From Amycolatopsis nigrescens CSC17Ta-90 (lineage in GTDB: Bacteria; Actinomycetota; Actinomycetes; Mycobacteriales; Pseudonocardiaceae): a stretch of DNA of 64,000 bases. The DNA lies in NCBI RefSeq assembly GCF_000384315.1, contig NZ_ARVW01000001.1, positions 6,200,157 to 6,264,156 on the forward strand. Reading direction: 5' to 3'. Within the stretch, counting starts at the first letter, position 1. The number at the start of each line of letters is the position of its first letter. Of this stretch, positions 33,541 through 41,279 are shown piece by piece. The notes under the pieces are model-generated. The model was given only the letters and a program-made list of their open reading frames with translations, did no database searches and had not been told where the DNA came from. The translations under genes were made by a program, and so were the position numbers.

Positions 33541-33645
33541 GAGTCCATTCGAGATGGTCAAGACATCACCGAGTGTGCGGACGGCTGGTTAGATATGGCA
33601 TTAGGTATTACCGAAGACAGCCGAGGTCGATACGGAGGTACGGTC

Positions 33646-34509
33646 ATGACGCGAGGTCAGGGTCCTACCGTTCGACGGCGCAGGCTTGCCAGTGAGCTGC
33701 GCCGGTTACGCGAAGCCGCCGACCTGACCATCGACGAGGTCGGCGAGAAACTCGAATGCTCGGCATCGAAGATAAGCCGGATCGAAACCGGGCACGTCGG
33801 TGTGACGCCCCGTGACGTCCGCGACATGCTCGAGCTCTACGGTCTGGCCGGCGACGAGCGCGAGGCGCTGGTCCAGCTCGCCAGGGAAGCCAGGAAGCGC
33901 GGCTGGTGGCATGCCTACAACGAGGTGTTCACCGGCGCCTTCGTCGGGCTGGAGGCGGACGCGAGTTCGCTGCGCGCGTTCCAGGCGCTGCTGGTGCCCG
34001 GCCTGCTGCAGACCGAGCGCTACACCCACCAGGTGATCAGGGCGATGCGCCCGGACGCCGACGAGACCGAGATCCAGCGCCGGGTCGCGGCCAGGATGCT
34101 CCGCCAGGAGCTGCTCACCGACCCGTCGCCGCCGCAGTACTGGGCGGTGATCGACGAGGCGGTGATCCATCGCAGGGTCGGCGGGCCCGAGGTGATGGCC
34201 GAGCAGCTCGCCAGGCTGCTGGAGCTGGCCGAACTGCCGCACGTGACCATCCAGGTGGTGCCCTTCGGTGCCGGCGCGCACGCCGGGATGGAGGGGCCGT
34301 TCCTCATCCTGGGCTTCCCCGAACAGGCCGATCCGGACGTGGTCTACGTGGACAGCACACCCAGCGGCTTTTACCTCGAGATGCCCCCCGATGTACACCG
34401 CTATTCGATGATGTTCGACCATTTGCGTGCTGCCGCGTTGAAACCGGACGACACGCTCGAGCTGATCGCCGAGGCTGCCGGGCGGCTGCCCTTACTGAGG
34501 AAAGACTAA
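33646..34509 (+). CDS. XRE-family transcriptional regulator with DUF5753 sensor domain
   Basis: This 287-residue regulator has a Cro/C1-type helix-turn-helix at about residues 16-75 ('LREAADLTIDEVGEKLECSASKISRIE', partly quoted) and a C-terminal DUF5753 domain from about 105 ('FQALLVPGLLQTERYTHQVI'). The ATG is preceded by GGAGG at 33634, which decides the start. A DUF397 gene follows after 14 bases. Such pairs are multiplied in actinomycete genomes and act in development and antibiotic control; this copy's targets are unknown. Two palindromes upstream are candidate autoregulatory sites. Confidence 0.92.
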   Translation: MTRGQGPTVRRRRLASELRRLREAADLTIDEVGEKLECSASKISRIETGHVGVTPRDVRDMLELYGLAGDEREALVQLAREARKRGWWHAYNEVFTGAFVGLEADASSLRAFQALLVPGLLQTERYTHQVIRAMRPDADETEIQRRVAARMLRQELLTDPSPPQYWAVIDEAVIHRRVGGPEVMAEQLARLLELAELPHVTIQVVPFGAGAHAGMEGPFLILGFPEQADPDVVYVDSTPSGFYLEMPPDVHRYSMMFDHLRAAALKPDDTLELIAEAAGRLPLLRKD

Positions 34510-34523
34510 GGAGTGGGGAAGTT

Positions 34524-34730
34524 ATGTCCGACGCAGAGTTCTCCCGGCTCGACTGGTGCAAGAGCAGCTACAGCGGCGGCAGCAATGACTGCGTCGAAGT
34601 GGCCCTGACCAGCGGCGGGACCGCCGTTCGCGACTCCAAGAACCCGGCGGCGGGCCTGCTGCTCGCCAGTGCCGGCGCCTGGCGCGGGCTGCTGGCGGCG
34701 GTGCGCGCCGGCGGCCTCGACCTGCGTTAG
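34524..34730 (+). CDS. DUF397 protein, partner of the XRE regulator
   Basis: This 68-residue protein has the full DUF397 signature: 'WCKSSYSGGSNDCVEVAL' at residues 10-27 and 'VRDSKNP' near 36-42. DUF397 proteins are encoded beside XRE/DUF5753 regulators and are thought to antagonise or modulate them, in a toxin-antitoxin-like or anti-regulator manner. A GAGTGGGG ribosome-binding site precedes the ATG. It lies 14 bases after the regulator and is followed within 7 bases by a hairpin, so the two genes form a closed operon. Confidence 0.9.
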   Translation: MSDAEFSRLDWCKSSYSGGSNDCVEVALTSGGTAVRDSKNPAAGLLLASAGAWRGLLAAVRAGGLDLR

Positions 34731-34736
34731 CCGCGT

Positions 34737-34778
34737 ACCCCTTACCCCGCCGAGCAGGGGCCAGGCGGAGTAAGGGGT
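34737..34778 (+). terminator. hairpin after XRE/DUF397 operon
   Basis: 15-base arms with one mismatch (ACCCCTTACCCCGCC and GGCGGAGTAAGGGGT) and a 12-base loop. It begins 7 bases past the DUF397 stop, as expected for a terminator, but lacks a T-run. Confidence 0.7.
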
Positions 34779-34894
34779 CCGGCGGCCCCGCTGCCGCGGC
34801 CGCGATGGGTGATCACCCGATGCCGGCGGGGTGCCCTCAGCAGCACTCTTCACTTCGACGGAGAAGAACCATCGAAGTGAAAGCGGGGATCGCC

Positions 34895-35110
34895 ATGAGG
34901 GGCGACTGGTACTACGACGCGGTGCGGGTCGAGATCGCCTACCGGGCCGAGGATCTGAACCGGGCCGGCCGACGCCGTTGGGTCGCGGAACGGCCGGCAG
35001 GCCGGAAGCCCGCTCGGTGGCGCCGGCGAAGGCCGCCGGAGGTGCAGGTGCCGGAGCAGCGGCGGGCGGACCACGACGAGACCGCCGAGTCGTGGCAGCG
35101 CGCGAGCTAG
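34895..35110 (+). CDS. small basic hypothetical protein
   Basis: This possible 71-residue protein starts MRGDWYYDAVRVEIAYRAED and becomes strongly basic (Arg/Pro-rich) in its second half. The ATG follows GCGGGGATC, a weak ribosome-binding site. The first 25 residues look like a structured strand-helix and have natural codon use. The Arg-rich remainder could be spurious. It lies between the DUF397 terminator and the LuxR gene. I do not recognise it. Confidence 0.4.
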   Translation: MRGDWYYDAVRVEIAYRAEDLNRAGRRRWVAERPAGRKPARWRRRRPPEVQVPEQRRADHDETAESWQRAS

Positions 35111-35172
35111 CGGTAGTGACCATGGACGGGCGCCGGAAAAGCCTGACGGGAATGTCGGTGGGGTAGGGAACA

Positions 35173-38100
35173 ATGCTCATCGTGCCCCGTCTTGGTTCCG
35201 GAATCCCGTTGGTCGCGCGTGCCGAAGAGCTGCGCAGGCTGCGGGCCGCGTTCGCCGAAGCCGAACGAGGCGAGGCGGGCGCGGTGCTGCTGGCCGGCGA
35301 CGCCGGGGTCGGCAAGACCCGTCTGCTCAGCGAACTCGGTGCGTACGCGGGCGAGCTGGGTGCGCTGGTACTGGTCGGCCGTTGCCTCGACGTGCGGGAG
35401 GGCGGCCTGCCCTACCTGCCGTTCGCCGAGGCGCTGGGCCCGCTGGCCGGCGCGCCGGACGAGCAGATCGCCGGCGCCGTGCACGGCCGGCCCGCACTCG
35501 GCAGGCTGCTGCCCCAGGTCGGTTTCGCCCCGGCTCCGGCCGCCGAGCACGCCGGGGTCACCTCCACCGAGCACGACCCGGGGCGCCGGCTGCGCACCGA
35601 GTACGACCTCGGCCAGCTCCAGCTGTTCGACGCGGTGCTCGGCGTGCTCACCGAGATCGCCGAGCACCGTCCGGTGGTGCTGGTGGTGGAGGACCTGCAC
35701 TGGGCGGACGGTTCCACCCGGAACCTGCTGTCCTTCCTGCTGTCCCGGCTGCGCGCCCAGCGGCTGCTGATCGTGGCCAGCTACCGGGAGGAGGACGTGC
35801 ACCGGCGGCATCCGCTGCGCGCCCTGCTGGCGGAGCTGGTGCGGCTGGCCACGGTCCGCCGGTTCGAGCTGCGGCCGTTCGGCGACGCCGAGGCGCGCAG
35901 GTTCGTCGAGGCGCTCGCGGACGGTCCGGTCACCCAGGAGTTCATCGACAGCATCGTCGAACGCTCGGAGGGCAACCCGTTCTTCGCCGAAGAGCTGCTG
36001 GCGTCCGCTTCGGACTGCCAGGACCTGCCCGCCGGGCTGGCCGAGGTGCTGCTGGCCAGGCTGGAGAAGCTTTCGCCGGATACCCGCCGCGCCTTGCGGA
36101 TCGCGTCGGTGGCCAACGGCTCGGTGTCGCACGCGGTGCTCACCGAGGTCTCCGGCCTCGGCGAGCTGGAGCTGGACGAGGCGCTGCGGGAGGCCGTGCA
36201 GCACCACGTGCTGGTGATCGAAAAGGGCTGTTACACGTTCCGGCACGCGCTGCTGCAGGAAGCCGTGTACGGCGACCTGCTGCCGGGCGAGCGCACCCGC
36301 ACCCACGCGGTCTACGCGGCGAGGCTGCTCGCCCAGCCGGCCGGCCGCGGCCGGGACGCGCAGCTGGCGCACCACAGCCTGGAGAGCAGGGACCTGAGCA
36401 CGGCGCTGGCCGCTCTGCTGCGCGCGGCCAAGGAGGCGGAGAAGCTCGGCGCCCCCGGCTCGGCGCTGCGGCACATCGAGCACGCGCTGGAGATCTGGGA
36501 CGCAGTGCCGGTGGCGGGCCGCCCGGACGGGGTGGACGAGCTGAAGCTGCTGGGGGAGGCCTCGTACTTCGCGGGCACGTCCGGCGAGCCGGAGCGGGCT
36601 GTCGCCTACGCGCGTTCCGCGGTGCAGCAACTGGACGACAGCGTCGACGTGGACCGCGCGGCCAAGGCGTGGCGCCGGCTCGCCGAGGCACTGGGCGCGC
36701 AGGAGGGGCCGATCGAAGGCCCGCTGGCGGCGATCGGCGAGGCGTGGGACCTGGTCGCCGATGCCGAGCCGAGCGCGGTACGGGCCTGGGTGCTGGCCAC
36801 CAGGGCGATGATCCTGCGTGCCGCGGGCAGGCGGGAGGACTCGTTCTGGAGCGCGCAGACCGCGGTCGCCGATGCCCGTGCGGCGGGTACCGGCGGCGCC
36901 GAGGCGTCCGCGCTGGTCACCCTCGGCACGCTGGCCGACAACGCCGGCGACGTCGGCGAGGCGCGGGACCGGCTGCGGCAGGCCGAGCGCAAGGCCAGGG
37001 ACGCCGGGGCGCTGAACGTCGAACTGCGGGCGATGTACTTCCTCGCGCTCAGCTACGACGAGCAGGCGGAGCTGCCGGAGGCCATCGAGCTGTACCGGCG
37101 GGGCATCGAGCGGGCCGAGGAGTCCGGGTTGAACTGGAGCTCGTTCGGTCTCGAGGTGCGCGCCAGGCATCTCGGCCTGCGCTACGTCAGCGGGGACTGG
37201 CCGGAGCGCTCCGCCGCGGGCAGCAGCCCGGGGCGCGGGGTCTCCAGCGCGGTCGCGGCCAGGATGGCCGCCGCCTGGGTGGCGATCGTGGTCGGCCGCG
37301 GCCAGTTCGCGACCGCGGAGAAGATCGTCGTCGGGCTCCGTCCACAGTGGCGGACCGACGTGCAGATCCCGATCAGCGGCGGCGCCGCGGCGATCGAGCT
37401 GGCGCATTGGCGCGGCGACTTCGCCGAGGGCGTGCGGCAGGCGCACGAGGCCATCGGCCGGCTGGCCGAGTTCGAGCCGCTGCTGCTCGGCGGCCTGCGA
37501 CTCGGCGCGCTCGGCATCGCCGCCGCGTCCGCTCAGGCCGCGCACGCCAGGGCACGGGGTGACGCCGAAACCGCGGCGGCCGCGGTGCGCGACGGAGAGG
37601 CGCTGCTCGCGCACGTCCGCGACTGCGCCGAGCACGGCCGCCCGCGTGGCGGCACGATGGGGCCGGAGGGCAGGGCCTGGCTGGCCAGGGCCGAAGCCGC
37701 GGCCAGCGGACTGTCCGGGGCCGCGGACGCGGTGGCATGGGCCGCGGCGGTGGCCGCCTTCGACTACGGCGCCGTCTACGAGCAGGCGATCTGCCGCTGG
37801 CACTACGCGGAGGCGATGCTGGCCGGTGACCAGCCCGATCAGGCCGCGATCACCGACCAGCTGGCCGAGGTGCACCGGGTGGCGGAGCGGTTGTGCGCCG
37901 CGCCGCTGCTGGACGCGGTGCGCGATCTCGCGCAGCGGGCCAGGCTCGACCTGCCCGGCGTGGCGCAGGCACCGCGGCGTGACGTGCTGGACCCGCTGAC
38001 CGACCGGGAGCGCGCGGTGCTGGAGCGGGTCGCGCTCGGCCGCACCAACCGGCAGGTCGGCGCCGAGCTCTACATCAGCGAGAAGACGGTCAGCGTGCAC

Positions 38101-38211
38101 CTGTCCAGGGTGATGGCGAAGCTCGGCGCCGCGCGGCGGGCGGAGGCGGTTGCCATCGCCTACGACCGGGGCCTGCTCAGCAAACCCGCGGACGCGACGA
38201 GCCCAACGTGA
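35173..38211 (+). CDS. large ATP-binding LuxR-family regulator (LAL-type)
   Basis: This 1012-residue regulator has an N-terminal AAA-type ATPase domain with Walker A 'GDAGVGKT' at residues 42-49 and Walker B in 'VVLVVEDLHWAD' near 168-179. A long helical, TPR-like middle region (about 390-920) follows, and a C-terminal LuxR helix-turn-helix at about 942-1000 ('LTDRERAVLERVALGRTNRQ' then 'SEKTVSVHLSRVMAKL'). The MalT/LAL family activates catabolic or antibiotic genes on sensing a ligand. No obvious pathway genes are adjacent. Its stop codon lies inside the left arm of a hairpin shared with the convergent dehydrogenase. Confidence 0.93.
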   Translation: MLIVPRLGSGIPLVARAEELRRLRAAFAEAERGEAGAVLLAGDAGVGKTRLLSELGAYAGELGALVLVGRCLDVREGGLPYLPFAEALGPLAGAPDEQIAGAVHGRPALGRLLPQVGFAPAPAAEHAGVTSTEHDPGRRLRTEYDLGQLQLFDAVLGVLTEIAEHRPVVLVVEDLHWADGSTRNLLSFLLSRLRAQRLLIVASYREEDVHRRHPLRALLAELVRLATVRRFELRPFGDAEARRFVEALADGPVTQEFIDSIVERSEGNPFFAEELLASASDCQDLPAGLAEVLLARLEKLSPDTRRALRIASVANGSVSHAVLTEVSGLGELELDEALREAVQHHVLVIEKGCYTFRHALLQEAVYGDLLPGERTRTHAVYAARLLAQPAGRGRDAQLAHHSLESRDLSTALAALLRAAKEAEKLGAPGSALRHIEHALEIWDAVPVAGRPDGVDELKLLGEASYFAGTSGEPERAVAYARSAVQQLDDSVDVDRAAKAWRRLAEALGAQEGPIEGPLAAIGEAWDLVADAEPSAVRAWVLATRAMILRAAGRREDSFWSAQTAVADARAAGTGGAEASALVTLGTLADNAGDVGEARDRLRQAERKARDAGALNVELRAMYFLALSYDEQAELPEAIELYRRGIERAEESGLNWSSFGLEVRARHLGLRYVSGDWPERSAAGSSPGRGVSSAVAARMAAAWVAIVVGRGQFATAEKIVVGLRPQWRTDVQIPISGGAAAIELAHWRGDFAEGVRQAHEAIGRLAEFEPLLLGGLRLGALGIAAASAQAAHARARGDAETAAAAVRDGEALLAHVRDCAEHGRPRGGTMGPEGRAWLARAEAAASGLSGAADAVAWAAAVAAFDYGAVYEQAICRWHYAEAMLAGDQPDQAAITDQLAEVHRVAERLCAAPLLDAVRDLAQRARLDLPGVAQAPRRDVLDPLTDRERAVLERVALGRTNRQVGAELYISEKTVSVHLSRVMAKLGAARRAEAVAIAYDRGLLSKPADATSPT

Positions 38212-38249
38212 CGTTCGGCCCATAGAACGAGCCAAACGTCACGTTGGGC
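38201..38249. terminator. hairpin overlapping the LuxR stop codon, bidirectional
   Basis: 19-base arms with a single mismatch (GCCCAACGTGACGTTCGGC against its partner) and an 11-base loop. The left arm includes the last codons and TGA of the LuxR gene. The right arm ends 9 bases before the end of the convergent dehydrogenase gene. The sequence is unrelated to the TGAAGGGCACC repeats. Confidence 0.75.
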
Positions 38250-38257
38250 GTGTTCGG

Positions 38258-39871
38258 TCAGCGGCCGGGGAGGCGGCGGAGCACCCGCATGCTGGCCGTC
38301 ATGCTCTTCGTCCACAGCTTCGGCGGCAGGCCGCGCATCGGGCGCAGCTTGAGTCCACGTTGGACCGCGATGGACTGGGATTCGGTGTACTTCAGCAGCC
38401 CTTCGGGGCCGTTGCGGCGGCCGACGCCGGACTCCTTCATCCCGCCCATCGGTACCGCGACGCTGCCGAAGGTCGCGGCGTAGCCTTCGTTCACGTTGAC
38501 CGTGCCGGCCTTCAGCCTGGCGGCGACCGCCCAGCCGGCGGCGCCGTCGCGGGACCAGACGCTCGCGTTCAGCCCGAACGAGGTGTCGTTGGCCCGGTCG
38601 ACGGCGTCATCGAGATCGGTGTAGCCGTAGATCGCCACCACCGGCCCGAAAGTCTCCTCCGCGAACAGCCGGACGTCCTCGGTCACCCCGGTGAGCACGG
38701 TCGGCTCGTAGAACAGCGGCCCGACGTCCGGCCTGGCGCGGCCGCCGGTCAGCACCGTGACGCCCTTGGCCCTGGCGTCCTCCACGTGGGCGGACACCGA
38801 CTCCAGCTGGTCGGCGGAGGTCAGCGACCCCATGTCCGCGCCGTAGTCCAATGTGGACCCCAGTCGGAGTGCTTCGGTCTTGGCCACGAACGCGCGGGCG
38901 AACTCCTCGCGAATGCTCTCGTGCACGTAGATCCGCTCGACCGAGACGCACAGCTGGCCCGCCGAGGAGAAGCAGGCGGTGACCGCTCCGGTGGCCGCCT
39001 TGGCCACGTTCGCGTCCGGCAGCACCACCATCGGATTCTTGCCGCCGAGCTCCAGCGAATAGCCGGTGAGCCGGGTCGAGACCTGGCCCGCCAGCTTCTT
39101 GCCGACCGGCGTGGACCCGGTGAAGCACAGGTAGTCGGATTCCTCGACCATCGCGTCGCCGATCTTGGAACCGCGGCCGAGCACGATCTGCCACACCCCG
39201 GCGGGCAGCCCGGCCTCCTCGGCCAGCTCGTGCAGCCACAGCGCGGACAGCGCGGTCTGGTTGTCCGCCTTCTGCACCACGGTGTTGCCGGCCACCAGCG
39301 CCGGGAACACGTCCATCGCGGTGAGCGCGAGCGGGTAGTTCCACGGCGAGATGATGCCGACCACGCCCTTGGGGTGGCGCAGCTCGCCCGCCTTGGTCAG
39401 CACCGGGATCAACCCGGCCGACCGCTTCGCGCCGAGGATCTTCGCGCTGTGCTTGCCGTAGTAGGCCGCCACCAGCGCGCTCGAGCAGACCTCGTCGAAG
39501 GCGTCCATCCTGGCCTTGCCCGCTTCCAGCTGCACCAGGTCGAGCACCTCGTCCTGGCGTTCGAGCAGCAGGTCGTGCAGCCGGATCAGCACGCGCTGGC
39601 GATCCGCGATCGGCGTGGCCGCCCAGGCCCGCTGGGCCTCGCGAGCGTTCGCGAACGCCCGCCTGGCGTCCGCGTCGGTGGCCTGCGGCAGGGTGGCGTT
39701 GACCAGCCCGGTGAACGGGGCGGTCATCTCCACCGGGGCGGAGTCCTTGCCGCCGGAGGCTCGCCGGACGAGCTGAGCCGCCCTGGCGGCCGACGGCGCG
39801 CCGACGACTCCGCCGATGGTCGTCGGCGTGCTGGTGTATTGACCTGGGTTGGCCGGCGTGGTGCTGGTCAT
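38258..39871 (-). CDS. gabD2: succinate-semialdehyde dehydrogenase (NADP+), GabD2-type
   Basis: This 537-residue aldehyde dehydrogenase oxidises succinate semialdehyde to succinate. It has 'ISPWNYPLALTAMDVFPALVAGN' (quoted in part; about residues 170-190), 'FTGSTPVGKKLAGQ' near 250, 'LELGGKNPMVVLPDA' (catalytic Glu) near 272 and 'FSSAGQLCVSVERIYVHES' (catalytic Cys) near 307. The 50-residue N-terminal extension is usual for the actinobacterial GabD2 group. A clear promoter, TTGGAG-17-TATGCT, lies upstream on the minus strand. Confidence 0.9.
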   Translation of the reverse strand: MTSTTPANPGQYTSTPTTIGGVVGAPSAARAAQLVRRASGGKDSAPVEMTAPFTGLVNATLPQATDADARRAFANAREAQRAWAATPIADRQRVLIRLHDLLLERQDEVLDLVQLEAGKARMDAFDEVCSSALVAAYYGKHSAKILGAKRSAGLIPVLTKAGELRHPKGVVGIISPWNYPLALTAMDVFPALVAGNTVVQKADNQTALSALWLHELAEEAGLPAGVWQIVLGRGSKIGDAMVEESDYLCFTGSTPVGKKLAGQVSTRLTGYSLELGGKNPMVVLPDANVAKAATGAVTACFSSAGQLCVSVERIYVHESIREEFARAFVAKTEALRLGSTLDYGADMGSLTSADQLESVSAHVEDARAKGVTVLTGGRARPDVGPLFYEPTVLTGVTEDVRLFAEETFGPVVAIYGYTDLDDAVDRANDTSFGLNASVWSRDGAAGWAVAARLKAGTVNVNEGYAATFGSVAVPMGGMKESGVGRRNGPEGLLKYTESQSIAVQRGLKLRPMRGLPPKLWTKSMTASMRVLRRLPGR

Positions 39872-39900
39872 GGGTCTCCATCCGTGCTGCCGCGGCTTCG

Positions 39901-39914
39901 TTACCGACGAGTAA
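39901..39914. promoter_or_regulatory. candidate operator TTAC-N6-GTAA at the dehydrogenase promoter
   Basis: TTACCGACGAGTAA is an inverted repeat lying just downstream of the -10 element of the minus-strand promoter, so bound protein would block transcription. Short arms leave room for chance. Confidence 0.35.
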
Positions 39915-39915
39915 T

Positions 39916-39944
39916 AGCATACCGCCGGTACGGCCTACCTCCAA
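39916..39944 (-). promoter_or_regulatory. sigma-70-type promoter of the dehydrogenase gene
   Basis: On the minus strand, TTGGAG (39944-39939) and TATGCT (39921-39916) are separated by exactly 17 bases. The expected transcription start is about 40 bases before the ATG at 39871. Confidence 0.5.
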
Positions 39945-40010
39945 GGAACATGAATCATTCTCAGGTTTTGCCGTTTGGCTGGAAACCGGTCGCGGGTTTA
40001 GCTTTTCGGC

Positions 40011-40415
40011 ATGCGAGTACCCACGACGCCCAGTGTCTCCCCTTTTCTCTTCTGCGCGGACGTGCCGGCCAGCCAGGACTTCCTGGTCCGGTCCTTCGGG
40101 ATGGAGCGCGGCGAGCTGACCAGCGGGCCGGACGGGACGGCGGTCGCGGCCAGCGTGCGGCTCGGCGACAACACGGTCTTCCTGGCCAGGCCGCATCCCG
40201 GCCAGATGGAGCCGGCTTCGGCCGTCGGCAAGCTGCACTCACTGGTGATGGTCTACCTCGCGACCCCAGCCGAGGTGGACCAGATGTTCGACCAGGCGAA
40301 GGCAGCCGGCGCCACCATCGACTACGAGCCGCGCGACATGCCTTACGGTCAGCGCGAGTTCGGCGCGCGCGACGCCGACGGCAACCTCTGGTCGTTCGCC
40401 GCCCTGCTCGGCTGA
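40011..40415 (+). CDS. VOC (glyoxalase/bleomycin-resistance) family protein
   Basis: This 134-residue protein has a single vicinal-oxygen-chelate fold: 'VSPFLFCADVPASQDFLVRS', in part, at the N-terminus, 'HSLVMVYLATPAEVDQMFDQAKAAGA' (in part) in the middle, and 'YGQREFGARDADGNLWSFA' at the end, the usual metal-Glu region. It acts alone or as a dimer. The substrate is unknown; related proteins bind small toxic or aromatic molecules. It is divergent from the dehydrogenase and convergent with the TetR gene, from which a hairpin separates it. Confidence 0.85.
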   Translation: MRVPTTPSVSPFLFCADVPASQDFLVRSFGMERGELTSGPDGTAVAASVRLGDNTVFLARPHPGQMEPASAVGKLHSLVMVYLATPAEVDQMFDQAKAAGATIDYEPRDMPYGQREFGARDADGNLWSFAALLG

Positions 40416-40506
40416 TTGCGGACCAGCGTCCAAAACTGACAGAATCCGAAACGTTTTCGTAAGTAAACGTCACGCGGAAGCAGTGCGGCCCTCTACTCAG
40501 GTGCGG

Positions 40507-40539
40507 TGGGCCGACCTGCGTGAGGGCCAGGTCGGCCCA
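40507..40539. terminator. perfect 12-bp hairpin between convergent genes
   Basis: TGGGCCGACCTG and CAGGTCGGCCCA form perfect 12-base arms around a 9-base loop. It lies 12 bases beyond the end of the minus-strand TetR gene and about 90 bases past the VOC gene. Confidence 0.72.
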
Positions 40540-40551
40540 TCTCTCATCCGG

Positions 40552-41160
40552 TCAGTCCCCGGCGTAGAGCCTGGTGGCGATGCGTTTCCACTCTTCGAGC
40601 AGCTGTTTGCGCCTGGCAGGGTCCCCGCCGAGTTCGGCGTCCAGCGCGAGGCCGCGGGTGAGGTTCACGGTCAGCCAGAACAGCGTCTCGGCGCGTTCCT
40701 TCGGCAGCTCGCCCGCCACCGTGGTGACGTGCTCCAGGGTGGCCCGGCCGAGGGCGCGGTCCACCGGCCGGATGGCCGCCCGGAGTTCGGGATCCGTCCT
40801 GGCGGCGACCCACAGCTCGGTCACCGCGGTGGACAGCGTGCCCGAGTAGCCCTCCCAGAGCAGGTCGATCGCGGCCGACACCCCGGATGCGCCACCTGGC
40901 AGTTCGGCGAGGGAAGTGGCGAGCTGGCCGCGCAGCTTGTTGGTCAGGTGCTCCACGGCGGCCGCCATCAGCTCGGCCTTGGCGGAGAAGTGGTGCTGCA
41001 CCGCGCCTTTGGACACCCCGGCGCGGCCGCAGATCTCCTGGACCGAGGTTCGTGCGTAGCCGAGCTCGACGAGGCAGTCGATGGTCGCGTCCAGCAACGC
41101 GGTCCGGGTCTGCGCCCGCCGCTCCGCCTGGGTGCGATGCCCTCGTGTTGTCTCGGTCAC
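40552..41160 (-). CDS. TetR-family transcriptional repressor
   Basis: This 202-residue regulator has a TetR helix-turn-helix at about residues 22-65 ('LGYARTSVQEICGRAGVSKG' then 'VQHHFSAKAEL') and an all-helical ligand-binding C-terminal domain. It is divergent from an acyl-CoA dehydrogenase gene across 119 bases that contain the palindrome TTACAT-N10-ATGTAA. The arrangement strongly suggests that it represses the dehydrogenase and CoA-transferase genes until an acyl-CoA or related ligand appears. The ligand is an inference from the neighbours. Confidence 0.92.
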   Translation of the reverse strand: MTETTRGHRTQAERRAQTRTALLDATIDCLVELGYARTSVQEICGRAGVSKGAVQHHFSAKAELMAAAVEHLTNKLRGQLATSLAELPGGASGVSAAIDLLWEGYSGTLSTAVTELWVAARTDPELRAAIRPVDRALGRATLEHVTTVAGELPKERAETLFWLTVNLTRGLALDAELGGDPARRKQLLEEWKRIATRLYAGD

Positions 41161-41224
41161 AACGACCTCCGGGCCGATCGGTCTTTACCTGCAATCCGGT
41201 ACGGATGTACATTCCCATGAGAAC

Positions 41225-41246
41225 TTACATCCTGCCTGGCATGTAA
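41225..41246. promoter_or_regulatory. candidate TetR operator TTACAT-N10-ATGTAA
   Basis: Perfect 6-base arms with a 10-base spacer, in the divergent TetR/acyl-CoA dehydrogenase region. A partly overlapping pair, GGATGTA (41203-41209) and TACATCC (41226-41232), adds a second possible half-site. The total length of 22 bases suits a TetR dimer. Confidence 0.5.
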
Positions 41247-41279
41247 TCCAGTAGCTCTTGGTGACCGGAAGGACCCGCT

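Noticed and set aside
35107..38235. A minus-strand frame of 1042 codons opposite the LuxR gene
   Set aside because: It lies almost wholly antisense to a clear LuxR-family gene, has repetitive Arg/His/Gln-rich sequence and no recognisable domain.
38150..40462. A plus-strand frame of 770 codons across the dehydrogenase and VOC genes
   Set aside because: It is the antisense of the dehydrogenase and an alternative frame of the VOC gene; there is no ribosome-binding site or domain.
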